Origin: Chara braunii
Lineage: Eukaryota; Streptophyta; Charophyceae; Charales; Characeae
Direction: 5' to 3'
DNA: 36,729 nucleotides
Assembly (NCBI GenBank): GCA_003427395.1
Contig: BFEA01000137.1
Coordinates: forward strand, 2,908,069 to 2,944,797
Below, in pieces: positions 18,480 to 27,842 of the stretch. Position 1 is the first letter of the stretch; every line of letters begins with the position of its first letter. The notes under the pieces were generated by a model. That model ran no database searches. It was not told the DNA's origin and saw only the letters and a program-made list of their open reading frames with translations. Position numbers and translations under genes: made by a program.

Positions 18480-20120
18480 GCGTGACCTTCGCATTCTTGC
18501 ACTTATACTGGGTGTGCTCATTCTCACATAGTTAATGCAAGCTCCACGCGAACGGCGGTCCCACCACACTACTCTAAGCCAGCCTTAACACAATCATCAA
18601 CTTTGGACTGATTGGAGGCGGCCTGCCCTTGACTCTTTTGATGGCCCTTCCCTCGGCCATCTGCCTTAGCCTTTTTAATACCGCGGCAAGGGTGCTACCC
18701 TCATCATAGTCCTCACCGTCATCCTCTGGTGTGTCCATCAGGTCAGAAAGGTCGTTGACCTCATCATTCGTCTACCCTTCTTCTTCCACTCCTGTGGACT
18801 CTCCTTTCTTCTTCCGTCTACTGAAGTGTGATATGCCAACTGTGTTCTCAGACTCTCAGGGAGAAATAGCGGATGCCTGGGACAACAATGAGATTCTCAA
18901 CGGTAGTCTTAAACTCCCTTGACTTATTTCCCCTGACCAAGCTTTTGCATGGCGTTTGTTGCCTGCTGAGCTTGATGCGGATTGTGTCAGCGAGCTTCTA
19001 CCCTGTCGATGAACTCTTCTAAAGGTAGGGCCTTACCCCAATCTCCTATGCATCGTCCATCTCCGACTTTCGCTATGAACACACTAAGTCAATTTGCTGC
19101 TCTACCTTCAAGGTAAGAAGCAGCCGTTATCACTTCCTCCTCCGGCAAGGTTCTCCTGGCCCTCACCCACATCGGAACCGATCTCAACCTGAGATTGAGA
19201 TCCTCCTCCTTCTTTTTACATGTGTAAGGAAGGGGATCCCTCTTCGGGGTCTTTGAGAACAAGGAGCTTGCTGCTGTTCCTGTGGTGGAACAGGTTGTTG
19301 TGGCGGTGATTGAGTAGCTGACACCGCCTGACTAGAAGAAGAAGAAGCTACAGCCTGTGCTGCTGCTGCTGACGAACCGCTTGGTTGTGTGCCAGCTTGG
19401 GGATAAATGCCTATCACTGCCATCTTAGGGAGTGGCGATCTATAAACTGCGAGCAGCCTAGAGCTTAGCTGCTGCAACTGAGTCAATGTCTAATCCAAGG
19501 TGTCTTGCATGAAGTCCACTTTGTTGACTACGCGTGCGTGTAGTGAGAGCAAACTAAACCTCAACACCTTCATTGGGTCAAACAACGTTGCCTCATCCGT
19601 TGCCTCTAACGCAGTTTTCTGGGCCTCTACTCTCTCCAACCTGACTATCCTATCTCTCATTCTCTATGTGGCTTCCTGAAGTTCCCTCACTAGCCGTGCA
19701 CGGATCCTTTCGACTTGCTGGAGTTCCCTCAACTCCCGCTGGCATGGGGTCAACGGGCTTAACTGCGAGCCCGCCATTTGACTGGTGGAGACAATAGAAA
19801 CTACGGTACTAAAGACGCCCGGGGACCAGGTAAGCATTCCCAACTGTGTCCCAGACGAGGTCCCAGACGAGAGGGCAGCATCGGATGCTGCTGCGGCAGC
19901 CATTGCAGCTGCGGCGGCCTGTCTAGGTGCTACATTAGCTGCTGCTACCAGCTGTGCAACTTCTCTTGTTGTTCTCTCGGTCGTTGCTCATGCACGGGCT
20001 CTTGCTCCGGCCCTAAGTCGTTGCTTAACTCTGGTACCTAGGATCTATGACACGAACGAAACTCTATTTAGTTCCGACCGTGAGTCTCTCATTGTCAACT
20101 CTACCCTCATCGTTGTCTGA
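18480..20120 (-). pseudogene. gag: Element B gag pseudogene
   Basis: This is a minus-strand gag. Its N-terminal part (about 20115-19664) has an Ala-rich segment and a Glu/Arg helix (CQRELRELQQVERIRARLV). A Gln/Ser/Ala-rich linker follows (19486-19184: SSSSSQAVSATQSPPQQPVP). The core reads MWVRARRTLPEEEVITAASY (about 19170-19100), DWGKALPLEEFIDRVEAR and QQATNAMQKLGQGK. Two TGA codons (after GRAAN and after VEAR) fall where retrotransposon Gags normally have Trp. A zinc knuckle of CX2CX4HX4C type is still legible at about 18540-18499 but is split by two extra bases. It pairs with the protease and RT remnants on the same strand. Confidence 0.75.
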
Positions 20121-20530
20121 CCCACCCAACAGCTATGCAAACAGTATCTGCACCACAACTCCCTACTGGAGTCCTACCACAGCTTGTGTCTGACCGGCTC
20201 TAAATTTTCTAAAAATAAAATAGGAGTCCGGCAGGTTACTTCACCACTGACAAGCGATCGTCAAACAATGTTCGCTTAGACTGTACACATAATCTAATCC
20301 TATCGTTGATTAGTTCACTTACAACAGCATTAGATAGAACTGGCTATGGTAGTATACAACAGTCCTACTATAATCTGTCTGTGAGGTGTTAGCAGTCTAT
20401 CAACCAACTAATCAATAATAAAACAAGACTACGTTGCAGATGTATGAACAGTGGGTATGGTTGTGTTTTCAGTTGAGCATCAATTAGAACCTACCCTCCC
20501 CTCAATCCAACATACCGAACAGCATCATTG
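20121..20530. other. Element B leader or unassigned sequence up to the adapter
   Basis: No coding region is recognised. It would be the leader upstream of the B gag (minus strand), but it ends at an artificial adapter, so its link to the sequence beyond 20568 is uncertain. Confidence 0.4.
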
Positions 20531-20568
20531 CTGTCTCTTATACACATCTAGATGTGTATAAGAGACAG
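20531..20568. other. Mate-pair junction adapter (synthetic), assembly artefact
   Basis: Positions 20531-20549 read CTGTCTCTTATACACATCT, the 19-bp Tn5 mosaic end used in transposase-based libraries, and 20550-20568 are its exact reverse complement. The 38-bp palindrome equals the circularisation junction of Nextera mate-pair libraries. It is untrimmed library sequence, not biology. The two flanks may come from sites kilobases apart and in altered orientation. Confidence 0.97.
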
Positions 20569-21434
20569 GTGCAATGTCGGCCCACCCCTGTGCCCAAGTC
20601 ATTGCCGAGCAAGCCAGCCCATCCACTCTTATTTACCCTCGTACGGAACGAGCCTTACTGCCCAGTGTGATCTGGCTGATCAGGAGGGATTTTAGGAGAG
20701 CCCCCATCTCCTCAGGAATTCTTTAACGTTGCAGACATGACGACGATCACAGCCAGAATCAACACTGAGTCCCCAACCAGAAATGTTTATAGACGGTCTG
20801 GTAAGCGTCTCTTATGGGCTGGCACACCCGGCAGGACTTCTATCAGCGCAGCAAAGTGCCAAAATGGACAGCAGCCATCGCATGCGTGACCTACTCCCAT
20901 TGGGTTGGCATGGTGACCGTGACCCAGTGCTTCGACCAGGGCCCTTCAGAGGCACCGCCCTTTCTCCTTTCAGATGCTTCCGGGAAGATTGTCGTCTCTC
21001 AAGGTAGCGGGCTCACGACACCTCACTAAAAGAGAGGACTCTCAAGTTGGACTCACTTCCTCACGGTAAGAAGAGATTGAGAGAGTAGATAAGGTAAGGG
21101 AACAACGTACCTGGAGATAACTGCCCCCAACCACAGATTTCTCACCAATTGAGCTGAGTGTGCATTTGATGACCGGTCTTGGCCTCGGTACCACCCACAA
21201 CGCAATGCAGTGCCACCTCAGCCGAATGCCACATCAGCATGCTCTCATCACCAATCATACATTCCACCTGTCACCACGGCTTAATGTTGTCTTAGCCTTC
21301 CGACACACACCTCTCTACCCAGGCTGTGCGCCTAATCATGGCCTGACGTCACAAGAACCAACTGCGAAGAAGCATCGTCAACGCACCAAGTCTATATAAC
21401 GCCAGCGCACCAAGGTAAGTGGCAAATCAAACCA
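20569..21434. other. Unassigned sequence between adapter and primer-binding site
   Basis: On the minus strand this would be the 5' leader of an LTR element. On the + strand an open stretch around 20783-21029 (with QRSKVPKWTAAIACVTYSHW) looks mildly protein-like but matches nothing I know. A GTAAGT-type donor-like AAG/GTAAGT occurs at 21414-21419 and a TATATAA at 21392-21398 on +. Confidence 0.35.
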
Positions 21435-21446
21435 GCTCCGATACCA
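21435..21446 (-). promoter_or_regulatory. Primer-binding site, initiator-Met tRNA type
   Basis: On the minus strand the sequence is TGGTATCGGAGC. The classical plant PBS complementary to initiator tRNA-Met begins TGGTATCAGAGC, so this differs at one base. It lies three bases inside the putative LTR end at 21450 (minus-strand ...CCTTGCA). This sets the orientation of the LTR element as minus, consistent with element B. Confidence 0.65.
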
Positions 21447-21449
21447 AAT

Positions 21450-22540
21450 TGCAAGGAACATGAATGTGGACGAAGCACAGAAATCCAGATTGCAAAATCA
21501 CACTGAAGTCCAAGTAGTCAAAGCAAGAGCAGATAGCACAATGGAACCGAGTAACCATCCATTTGAGAACGATACAGAAGAACCGTGAGTCAATGTCCAA
21601 TCCCAATTGGGCAACACCAACAGCATAACCCAATGTAGCTCTCTCTCTTGAATGGCGGCAGGCGCCCTACCTACTCTACAACCTATCCCTACAACTACAG
21701 CAATGAAAGCAACCAGACAACTTGACGACCAGCGAGTGATGATGTCAACACCAATGCCTCCCTCTCCACCAGGTATGTCCCTCTCTTCTCCCTCACTCTC
21801 CCTTGTTATCCCACATTGCGCCCTTCACCTCCGAAGAACCACCTTCGCCCTCACCTCCCCTGCGCCCTCAGGCAGCCCGGCTATGGCCACCAGCGCCCTG
21901 TGCACAGGCAGCGCCCTACCGCCTAGCGCCTGCCTGTCTCTCACCTCAGCCTAGCGCAGCGCAGCAGCTCGCATTAGCGCAGCGTGCCGGCATTGCCCGC
22001 AATGGCCAAGATCCCTGCCCACTCGCACTCCCTGCCTATATGCCAGTGTTGCGTGTGGGCGGCCTCCCTTGAGCCTGCGACTGGGCCACAGTACCTGTAC
22101 CCAGGCCCAATGCGGCTGGGGCCCAGGAGATGCAGTTGCGCCTCTTTCATCAAGGCCTACGTCCAGATTCAGATAGTGGACCGGTTTCCCATTGGCATTT
22201 TCGGCCTCTATATCCAGAATGCATTGTCGGCCTCACGTTTATGTGCCCAGGGCCTAACTAACTCAGGGGCCTTGGGATTTCTGCATTTGCAGAGATCCGA
22301 GACTCGGTGCACTCCAACCAACTGGCGTGCTGCAACTGTATGGACCCCACTTCGTGAAATGGTTGCACAGAGGGCTCTTGTTGATTTACTGGCCCGCCTT
22401 CACTTAGGGCGGGCACGAGGCTTGCTGGGGCCTTAGCCCATAATATGTACATCATGGCAAGGCCCCTTCTCGAGGGCTCAATCCTCACAAAACCGATTAC
22501 ACACCGAAAATAGGATACCGCCTCTTCATCAAACCAATAT
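21450..22540 (-). repeat. Putative 5' LTR of a minus-strand element (outer end not found)
   Basis: The LTR end adjacent to the PBS is at 21450 (TGCAAGGAAC on +, so the minus LTR ends in CA). The other end could not be placed. The region is C-rich with a CAGCGC/GCGCAGC-rich block at 21880-21990 and has no supported gene; open frames there are compositional. Sequence before 22540 may belong partly to the LINE. Confidence 0.4.
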
Positions 22541-23560
22541 TAAATAGCTAACACTCTCCACAACAGATGGTCAATAGACGAACCACAACTATCCAACACC
22601 CTCTTCAAACCTCCTTGGGCCACAATCTTCTCCACCAGACCAGTCAAACTAGTCAGTCTAAGATCGTTAATAGTCTACAGAGCAGTACCAGTAAACCAAT
22701 GGTTGTCACGCCGACGCAACCAAGAAAACAAATCAGAACAAGACGCATTGTGCAAAATCTGCAACACCCAGTCCAAAGAATCCCTAAATCACTACTTCAT
22801 AGATTGCCAAAAGCCAGATGTATCTGGCAAGCAATCGAGGTATCACGGAACAAAATCTCAAACCTACCTCTCTCAATTAACCCAGCCACACTGTTCCTCG
22901 AGCTCAAACAATCCCCTCCACTCAAGGGTTTCGAAGCCTTCCTCTCTTCACTCATTAGGAATAGCACCCTCTGGACCATATGGAGAAACAGATGTGACAG
23001 CACTTTTGACGACCGCCTCACCTCCCCGGAGAATCCAATCACAACCATAAAACAGCTAATAGACACGGAAATCCACACCCTTTGGAAAAAACAACTCAAC
23101 CAACTACCCACCGACCCCGATAAAAAAGCGGAAAAAATCAAAAAGTTCATAACCTTCAAACTAGGAAAAGGTCAGATAGGAACAATAAATAATGACAGAC
23201 TCGCCCTCAAGAATTGGATACGTATACCAACAACATCAAACCATCTATATCACAACCTTTACTAACATCAAACCAAGCTCACAACACCCAACGAACTCCA
23301 TAGCTGCAACCCCCCCGCCCCCTTCATCCCACACACATCCTACCATCACCCCCCCTAACCCTAAATCACCCGATGAATCTCAAACCACTGTGCACATTCC
23401 CCATCCCCTGCCCCCTCACAAGTCAAGCACTCATCCCACATTCAACACATATCTACAATTCCTATCCCTGTCTGCCCGCCTCCTATCCTTCCAACCCCAA
23501 ATAGAGGTTCTACACCAAACTCCAGTTAAATCACCTATCAACAATAAGTGATTTCAAAGT
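22540..23560 (+). pseudogene. LINE 3' end: zinc-binding RT tail (zf-RVT-like)
   Basis: Reading from about 22545 the frame gives NRWSIDEPQLSNTLFKPPWA and then a CX2C...H...C cluster, CKICNTQSKESLNHYFIDC (22755-22811), the zinc-binding region typical of plant LINE C-termini. A frame change near 22820 continues the protein as CIWQAIEVSRNKI, FLSSLIRNSTLWTIWRNRCD and EIHTLWKKQLNQ, ending at the stop 23263-23265. The W..WR.RC pattern is also usual there. A C-rich 3' untranslated stretch follows to about 23560. No RT catalytic core is present. It is in the same orientation as the endonuclease piece at 15596-16580. Confidence 0.75.
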
Positions 23561-23829
23561 ATAACCCTCGTGAGAGGAAAATATCAAAGAGTCCACATGC
23601 TAGGGTTTAGGGTTTTAGCCTCAGAAGACATCTTCAACCAAAACTGCACTCTGAGAAATCCGATAATAGAACAGAGAGACATGCCTCATCCACCGTCCTA
23701 GAATAGCATAGATTTCCCACAAATTAACTAGCAGAGAGGACAAATTAAAAAGAGTTTATTTTTCCCGGCTATTGCAAGCACCAAAAAGTTTTAATTACTA
23801 AGGTCAGCAACTGTCTAGAACAGGCTAAC
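23561..23829. other. 3' flank of the LINE and possible 3' UTR on the other strand
   Basis: AATAAA on the minus strand (23760-23755) lies about 70 nt past the minus-strand stop at 23830 and could be a polyadenylation signal. A short TAGGGTTTAGGG telomere-type motif at 23601-23612 is too short to be called telomeric. Confidence 0.35.
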
Positions 23830-24000
23830 TTAGGCAGGGGTGAAGATCGGTACATCCTTCTTCACGGAAGGAACCAATGCCGTCTTCATGGCCTCCACGC
23901 CATAAGGGGGAGGAGCGTGAGTGGGTAACATTTGTACTATTTTAACTTGTCGGGGGAATAGGAACCCGATTGACACTCCCCGGAATGGAAAGGCGCCAGA
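23830..24000 (-). other. Terminal-exon-like segment, unknown product
   Basis: On the minus strand, 56 codons run from SGAFPFRGVSIGFLFP through VQMLPTHAPPPYGVEAMKTA to KKDVPIFTPA and a TAA at 23832-23830. The upstream edge follows TTGAG, acceptor-like. An AATAAA signal lies about 70 nt downstream. The hydrophobic, Pro-rich composition differs from the TE coding nearby and looks like real protein, but I cannot name the family and cannot see other exons. Confidence 0.3.
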
Positions 24001-24440
24001 ACCTCAAGGTTCTGTTTTTTCATAAAAATAATTTAAAAAAAATCATATGGACATTGGATTCAGAGTCTCAGACCCCTTTTTTTAAGCCCATTCGAGGCCT
24101 TATGAACCCCTCTTATACCCCATGGACACCCTTTGGTGAGACATCACCAAATTCAAAGATAAGCCCGGATTTGGACACATCTCAGTGCACCCAAAATTGC
24201 CCCATTGCCTAGGCTACCAGTCAGGCCGCCCGCGTCCCGGGTGGCCAGCCCGTGCAAGGACTAAGGAAGGTCACAGAAAAATAAAGAAAAAGAAAAAAGA
24301 AAAAAAAACGAAACAAAACTATGTCATGGAGAAAAATAAATTGAATAACTTTTGTCTCAGGGTCACAACAAAATTCTTTACGAAATTTAAAATAAAAATT
24401 AAAATTCAAAACTTTATTATTATTATTATCAAAGTTACCT
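24001..24440. other. AT-rich sequence, no gene seen
   Basis: It contains A-rich stretches (24270-24310) and a short TTA repeat near 24416-24429. No coding signal is present. Confidence 0.5.
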
Positions 24441-24445
24441 GACCG

Positions 24446-24481
24446 AACGTTCGGGGGCCCCCGGGCTGGCCCCCGAACGTT
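24446..24481. repeat. Perfect 14-bp inverted repeat with GTTCGGGGGCC arms
   Basis: Arms 24446-24459 (AACGTTCGGGGGCC) and 24468-24481 are exact reverse complements around CCCGGGCT, and a T-run follows. The GTTCGGG core is the same as in the array at 25064-25119. Confidence 0.85.
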
Positions 24482-24503
24482 TTTGTTTTCTGAATTTTTT
24501 TTT

Positions 24504-24830
24504 GTGAGTTCTCGATGATGTAACCTACACGCCTATAAATTTTTAAGCCATTCTGCTAATCCAAAAAAACATTAAAAATCGTCGAAGATGGGGGTGTCAA
24601 AACGTGCTCGCCCACTCACTATTTTGTTTTTTTTCACTTTTAACGTTTTGTTTTCACTTTATTTCGGGGCCTAAACAAATTTATTATTTGTTGAAATTTT
24701 TTTAATGAGTTATTGATTAAGCAAACTACATATCTGTAAATTTTCAGGGCATTTGTCAATGCCAAGAAATAATTAAAAATCGGCAAAGATTGCGGTGTCG
24801 AAAAGGTGCTGGCACACTCACTCATTTTAA
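24504..24830 (+). repeat. Two diverged tandem copies, about 200-bp period
   Basis: GTGAGTTCTCGATGATG...CACTCACTATTTTG (24504-24626) is matched by ATGAGTTATTGATTAAG...CACTCACTCATTTTA (24704-24829). They share landmarks in order: GAGTT, ACTACA/CCTACA, TGTAAATTTT/ATAAATTTTT, ATTAAAAATCG, GGTGTC, GTGCT and CACTCACT. This looks like decayed satellite or LTR-type repetition. Confidence 0.7.
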
Positions 24831-25063
24831 TTCTCTATTTATTTTTTTTTATCTTTATCATAGTGTTTATTTTCTGTATTGGATTTTTAATTCAAATTTG
24901 GTAAAGAACTTGGATGTAGTGCCCTGGCAAATGTTGTTTAGTTTATGTTTCTCCGTAACATAGTTTTTTTTTTCGGAAGTTTTTGAAAACGTTTTTTTTT
25001 TTTTTTTTTGGTCCGCGTTCGGCTTGAACGGCCGAACGCCTCCCGAAGGGGTGCCGTACGTTC

Positions 25064-25119
25064 GGGCGTTCGGGTTCGGGCGTTCGGGTTCGGGCGTTCG
25101 GGTTCGGGCGTTCGGCCCG
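25064..25119 (+). repeat. 14-bp tandem array GGGCGTTCGGGTTC
   Basis: Four units start at 25064, 25078, 25092 and 25106; the first three are identical and the last is altered at its end. On the minus strand they translate as Arg/Pro/Asn-rich text with no support as protein. Confidence 0.9.
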
Positions 25120-25235
25120 TCCCGAACGCCGGTAACCCTGATTATTATTATTATTATTATTATTTTTTGGGCCCAGCCGGGTAAGTGATCCCGGGCAACT
25201 CTGGTAGCCTAGCCCACTGCCAAAAAAAAAAAAAA

Positions 25236-26005
25236 NNNNNNNNNNNNNNNNNNNNNNNNNNNNNNNNNNNNNNNNNNNNNNNNNNNNNNNNNNNNNNNNN
25301 NNNNNNNNNNNNNNNNNNNNNNNNNNNNNNNNNNNNNNNNNNNNNNNNNNNNNNNNNNNNNNNNNNNNNNNNNNNNNNNNNNNNNNNNNNNNNNNNNNNN
25401 NNNNNNNNNNNNNNNNNNNNNNNNNNNNNNNNNNNNNNNNNNNNNNNNNNNNNNNNNNNNNNNNNNNNNNNNNNNNNNNNNNNNNNNNNNNNNNNNNNNN
25501 NNNNNNNNNNNNNNNNNNNNNNNNNNNNNNNNNNNNNNNNNNNNNNNNNNNNNNNNNNNNNNNNNNNNNNNNNNNNNNNNNNNNNNNNNNNNNNNNNNNN
25601 NNNNNNNNNNNNNNNNNNNNNNNNNNNNNNNNNNNNNNNNNNNNNNNNNNNNNNNNNNNNNNNNNNNNNNNNNNNNNNNNNNNNNNNNNNNNNNNNNNNN
25701 NNNNNNNNNNNNNNNNNNNNNNNNNNNNNNNNNNNNNNNNNNNNNNNNNNNNNNNNNNNNNNNNNNNNNNNNNNNNNNNNNNNNNNNNNNNNNNNNNNNN
25801 NNNNNNNNNNNNNNNNNNNNNNNNNNNNNNNNNNNNNNNNNNNNNNNNNNNNNNNNNNNNNNNNNNNNNNNNNNNNNNNNNNNNNNNNNNNNNNNNNNNN
25901 NNNNNNNNNNNNNNNNNNNNNNNNNNNNNNNNNNNNNNNNNNNNNNNNNNNNNNNNNNNNNNNNNNNNNNNNNNNNNNNNNNNNNNNNNNNNNNNNNNNN
26001 NNNNN
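25236..26005. other. Assembly gap (770 N)
   Basis: The gap is bounded by an A14 run on the left and by a copy of the fold-back repeat unit on the right, so repeat collapse is a likely cause. A further single N is at 17657. Confidence 1.
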
Positions 26006-26085
26006 TGTATCTTTCCATGTTTTAGTGAAAGATTCATTCTAATTTTGCACAAATTGGAGAGCAGTCGAGTGAGGCCCTATTACAA
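26006..26085 (+). repeat. Direct copy of the fold-back arm
   Basis: TGTATCTTTCCATGTT...GAGTGAGGCCC here repeats the arm sequence at 26248-26317 with several substitutions. It begins at the first base after the N gap. Confidence 0.85.
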
Positions 26086-26204
26086 CTTACTTGCCGCCAG
26101 AATCCGTAGGGCCTCTCTCAACTACACGTCCGCTGTAGTGCCTCTGTCACATGAGGGCTGCAAGTAAGTTTCAAGTCCAGTTGTAGTCCGGTGTGATGCA
26201 AGGG

Positions 26205-26455
26205 CCTCATTCCACTACTCATGCACAAAAGAGAAAAAATATGGCGGTGTATCTTTCCATGTTCTAGCGGAAGATTCATTCTCATTTTGCACATTTGGAG
26301 AGTGGTGGAGTGAGGCCCCAGGCTACCGTTGTATGGCCCTCGCTCCACCACTCTCCAAATGTGCAAAATGAGAATGAATCTTCCACTAGAACATGGAAAG
26401 ATACACCGCCATATTTTGGTCTTTTGTGCATGTGGAGAGCAGTGGAGTGAGGACC
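26205..26455. mobile_element. Fold-back (long inverted repeat) element
   Basis: An inner near-perfect inverted repeat pairs 26236-26318 with 26335-26417 (83-bp arms with about three mismatches, 16-nt loop 26319-26334). Weaker pairing continues outwards: TTTTGTGCAT plus AGTGGA.TGAGG is present on the minus strand at 26205-26235 and on the + strand at 26421-26454. The whole forms an approximately 250-bp hairpin without coding capacity, typical of a fold-back or MITE-like element, or a source of hairpin RNA. Target duplications were not established. Confidence 0.75.
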
Positions 26456-26577
26456 TCTCAGTAAACAGGCTGTAACTGTTTCCCAAGTAAGACAGAAACA
26501 AATAAGAAAAAAAAGAAGGAAAAGCAACGGGCCTATCGGGCTGAACGAAACGCCCTCTGTCGAGAATCCATAGTGTC

Positions 26578-26658
26578 TGTTGATACAGGCGTTTTGTTCG
26601 GTCCAATAGTGTCAGGAGAATGGTGTGGTGGCACAGCAGACTAACGCTTGTATCAACA
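26578..26658. repeat. 16-bp inverted repeat
   Basis: TGTTGATACAGGCGTT (26578-26593) and AACGCTTGTATCAACA (26643-26658) match at 15 of 16 positions as reverse complements, 49 bp apart. Confidence 0.8.
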
Positions 26659-26698
26659 GCACACACACACACACACACACACACATAGACACACACAC
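26657..26698. repeat. (CA)n microsatellite
   Basis: CA dinucleotides with one ATAGA interruption. Open frames across it (HTHTHT or VCVCVC) are artefacts. Confidence 0.95.
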
Positions 26699-26719
26699 AA
26701 AAGGGAAAAAAAAAAAAAA

Positions 26720-26995
26720 AGGCACATCCGGAGATGCGCGGGCATGCGGGTCACTCGGCCGCACTCCAGCGCACTGCCTATGCGCGCCCAGTGCGTGTGG
26801 TGCGCACGTTGCCGGAGGGCACGGTGTTCCGGCCCTCCTTTGTGTACCAGGTCCTCGCTCAGTGTCAGCTCCTTGTTTCGGACTACTGCTTCCTAGGCTC
26901 ACCTCGTGCTATAGGTCTGGTACTTGGGCTGTCCCCGACAACGGCACCAGAGGAGATCAATGAAAAGAGATTGAGAGAGACTGACTAGAGGGATG
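26720..26995. other. GC-rich stretch, coding status unclear
   Basis: A frame on + from 26734 to 26988 gives VRVVRTLPEGTVFRPSFVYQ and VLAQCQLLVSDYCFLG, mildly protein-like, but no family is recognised and there is no supporting context. Confidence 0.2.
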
Positions 26996-27453
26996 AGTGA
27001 GGACTCTTGAGAGGTGCTGACCATGCTCATTCATGTGTACTTTCTGAAATTATTATGAGTTTTCATTCTTCCCTCATTCAATCGCACATGTCCTTGTTCC
27101 AGTCATCAGTCTTATTTTCTGCATTATTCTTGTTTGATGAATGCCTTTGCGGATGTTTTGTCACAGTTCTCAAAATCAGATTGACATAATTGATGCATGC
27201 ATAGCACCCCATAATTTTATGATTATTATTTGCCTAATTCTCTGTTGTTCCGAATCAAAATAAAAGATTCCTAAGACCGGGGACCGGCGAAGACCGCAAT
27301 TGAAGGGTCTCGCTCGAAGCCGGACGCACACAACAGGAAGGGATTTGCATTATTTAATTTATTTTATTTATTGCAATCACATTCAAAATCTTGCGTGATA
27401 GCGTGTTGGCTTTCCGGTCGCCCGAAGTGGCTCGACTGGGAAAAAGTGTGACA
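26996..27453 (+). repeat. Candidate 5' LTR (3' portion) of element C
   Basis: The LTR end is supported by GTGTGACA at 27446-27453 lying four bases before the PBS. The start is a guess: a TG at 26996 is possible, but the LTR may be longer. No second copy is visible before the window ends, so the LTR length is unproven. Confidence 0.4.
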
Positions 27454-27457
27454 AAAA

Positions 27458-27475
27458 TGGCGTCATTGCCGGGGA
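27458..27475 (+). promoter_or_regulatory. Primer-binding site, tRNA-Asp type
   Basis: TGGCGTCATTGCCGGGGA matches the plant tRNA-Asp-type PBS (TGGCGCCGTTGCCGGGGA) at 16 of 18 positions. It marks the start of the internal region of element C and its + orientation. Confidence 0.8.
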
Positions 27476-27842
27476 CGTGAAAAAATTTTCGTGTCCGGAA
27501 CGAACCTGGGTCATCATCATCATCTTTGAGCTTTGATTAGGATCTGAGAACTGTTGACATTTTTATGAGTTTTATGCTAATTTATTATTCTCATTCAAGT
27601 CTCGATTTCTTGAGAATCACGACTGCTAACTGTGATTTATTTCTTCCTTGTGTGAGGTACCACACTGGATCGGGAAAGAAGATTGGTATTATTGACTGGA
27701 GAGAATCGAGCTTGACACCTGGTATGTCCGATTATTGTCCAACACATTGAAGGGAATTGAAAGGAAGAGAGTGAGACGAATCAAGACAAATGTTGGTCGA
27801 CGGTGCTCTGATAGAATTGTCTAAATTTACTCAAGAGGGATA
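27476..27842 (+). other. Element C leader
   Basis: Untranslated leader between the PBS and the first module-A copy. A short CVRYH-like phrase near 27650 could be a relic of a further module copy, but this is weak. Confidence 0.4.

Noticed and set aside
21495-21515. GAACGATACAGA resembling the U6 snRNA core
   Set aside because: Only about 12 bases match; the following AGATTAGCATGG part and the U6 5' end are absent.
23601-23612. TAGGGTTTAGGG and, at 23353-23365, CCCTAACCCTAAA: possible interstitial telomere
   Set aside because: Less than two full units each; too short to separate from chance in C-rich sequence.
24943-26052. Long open frames across 25236-26005
   Set aside because: They exist only because the N gap contains no stop codons.
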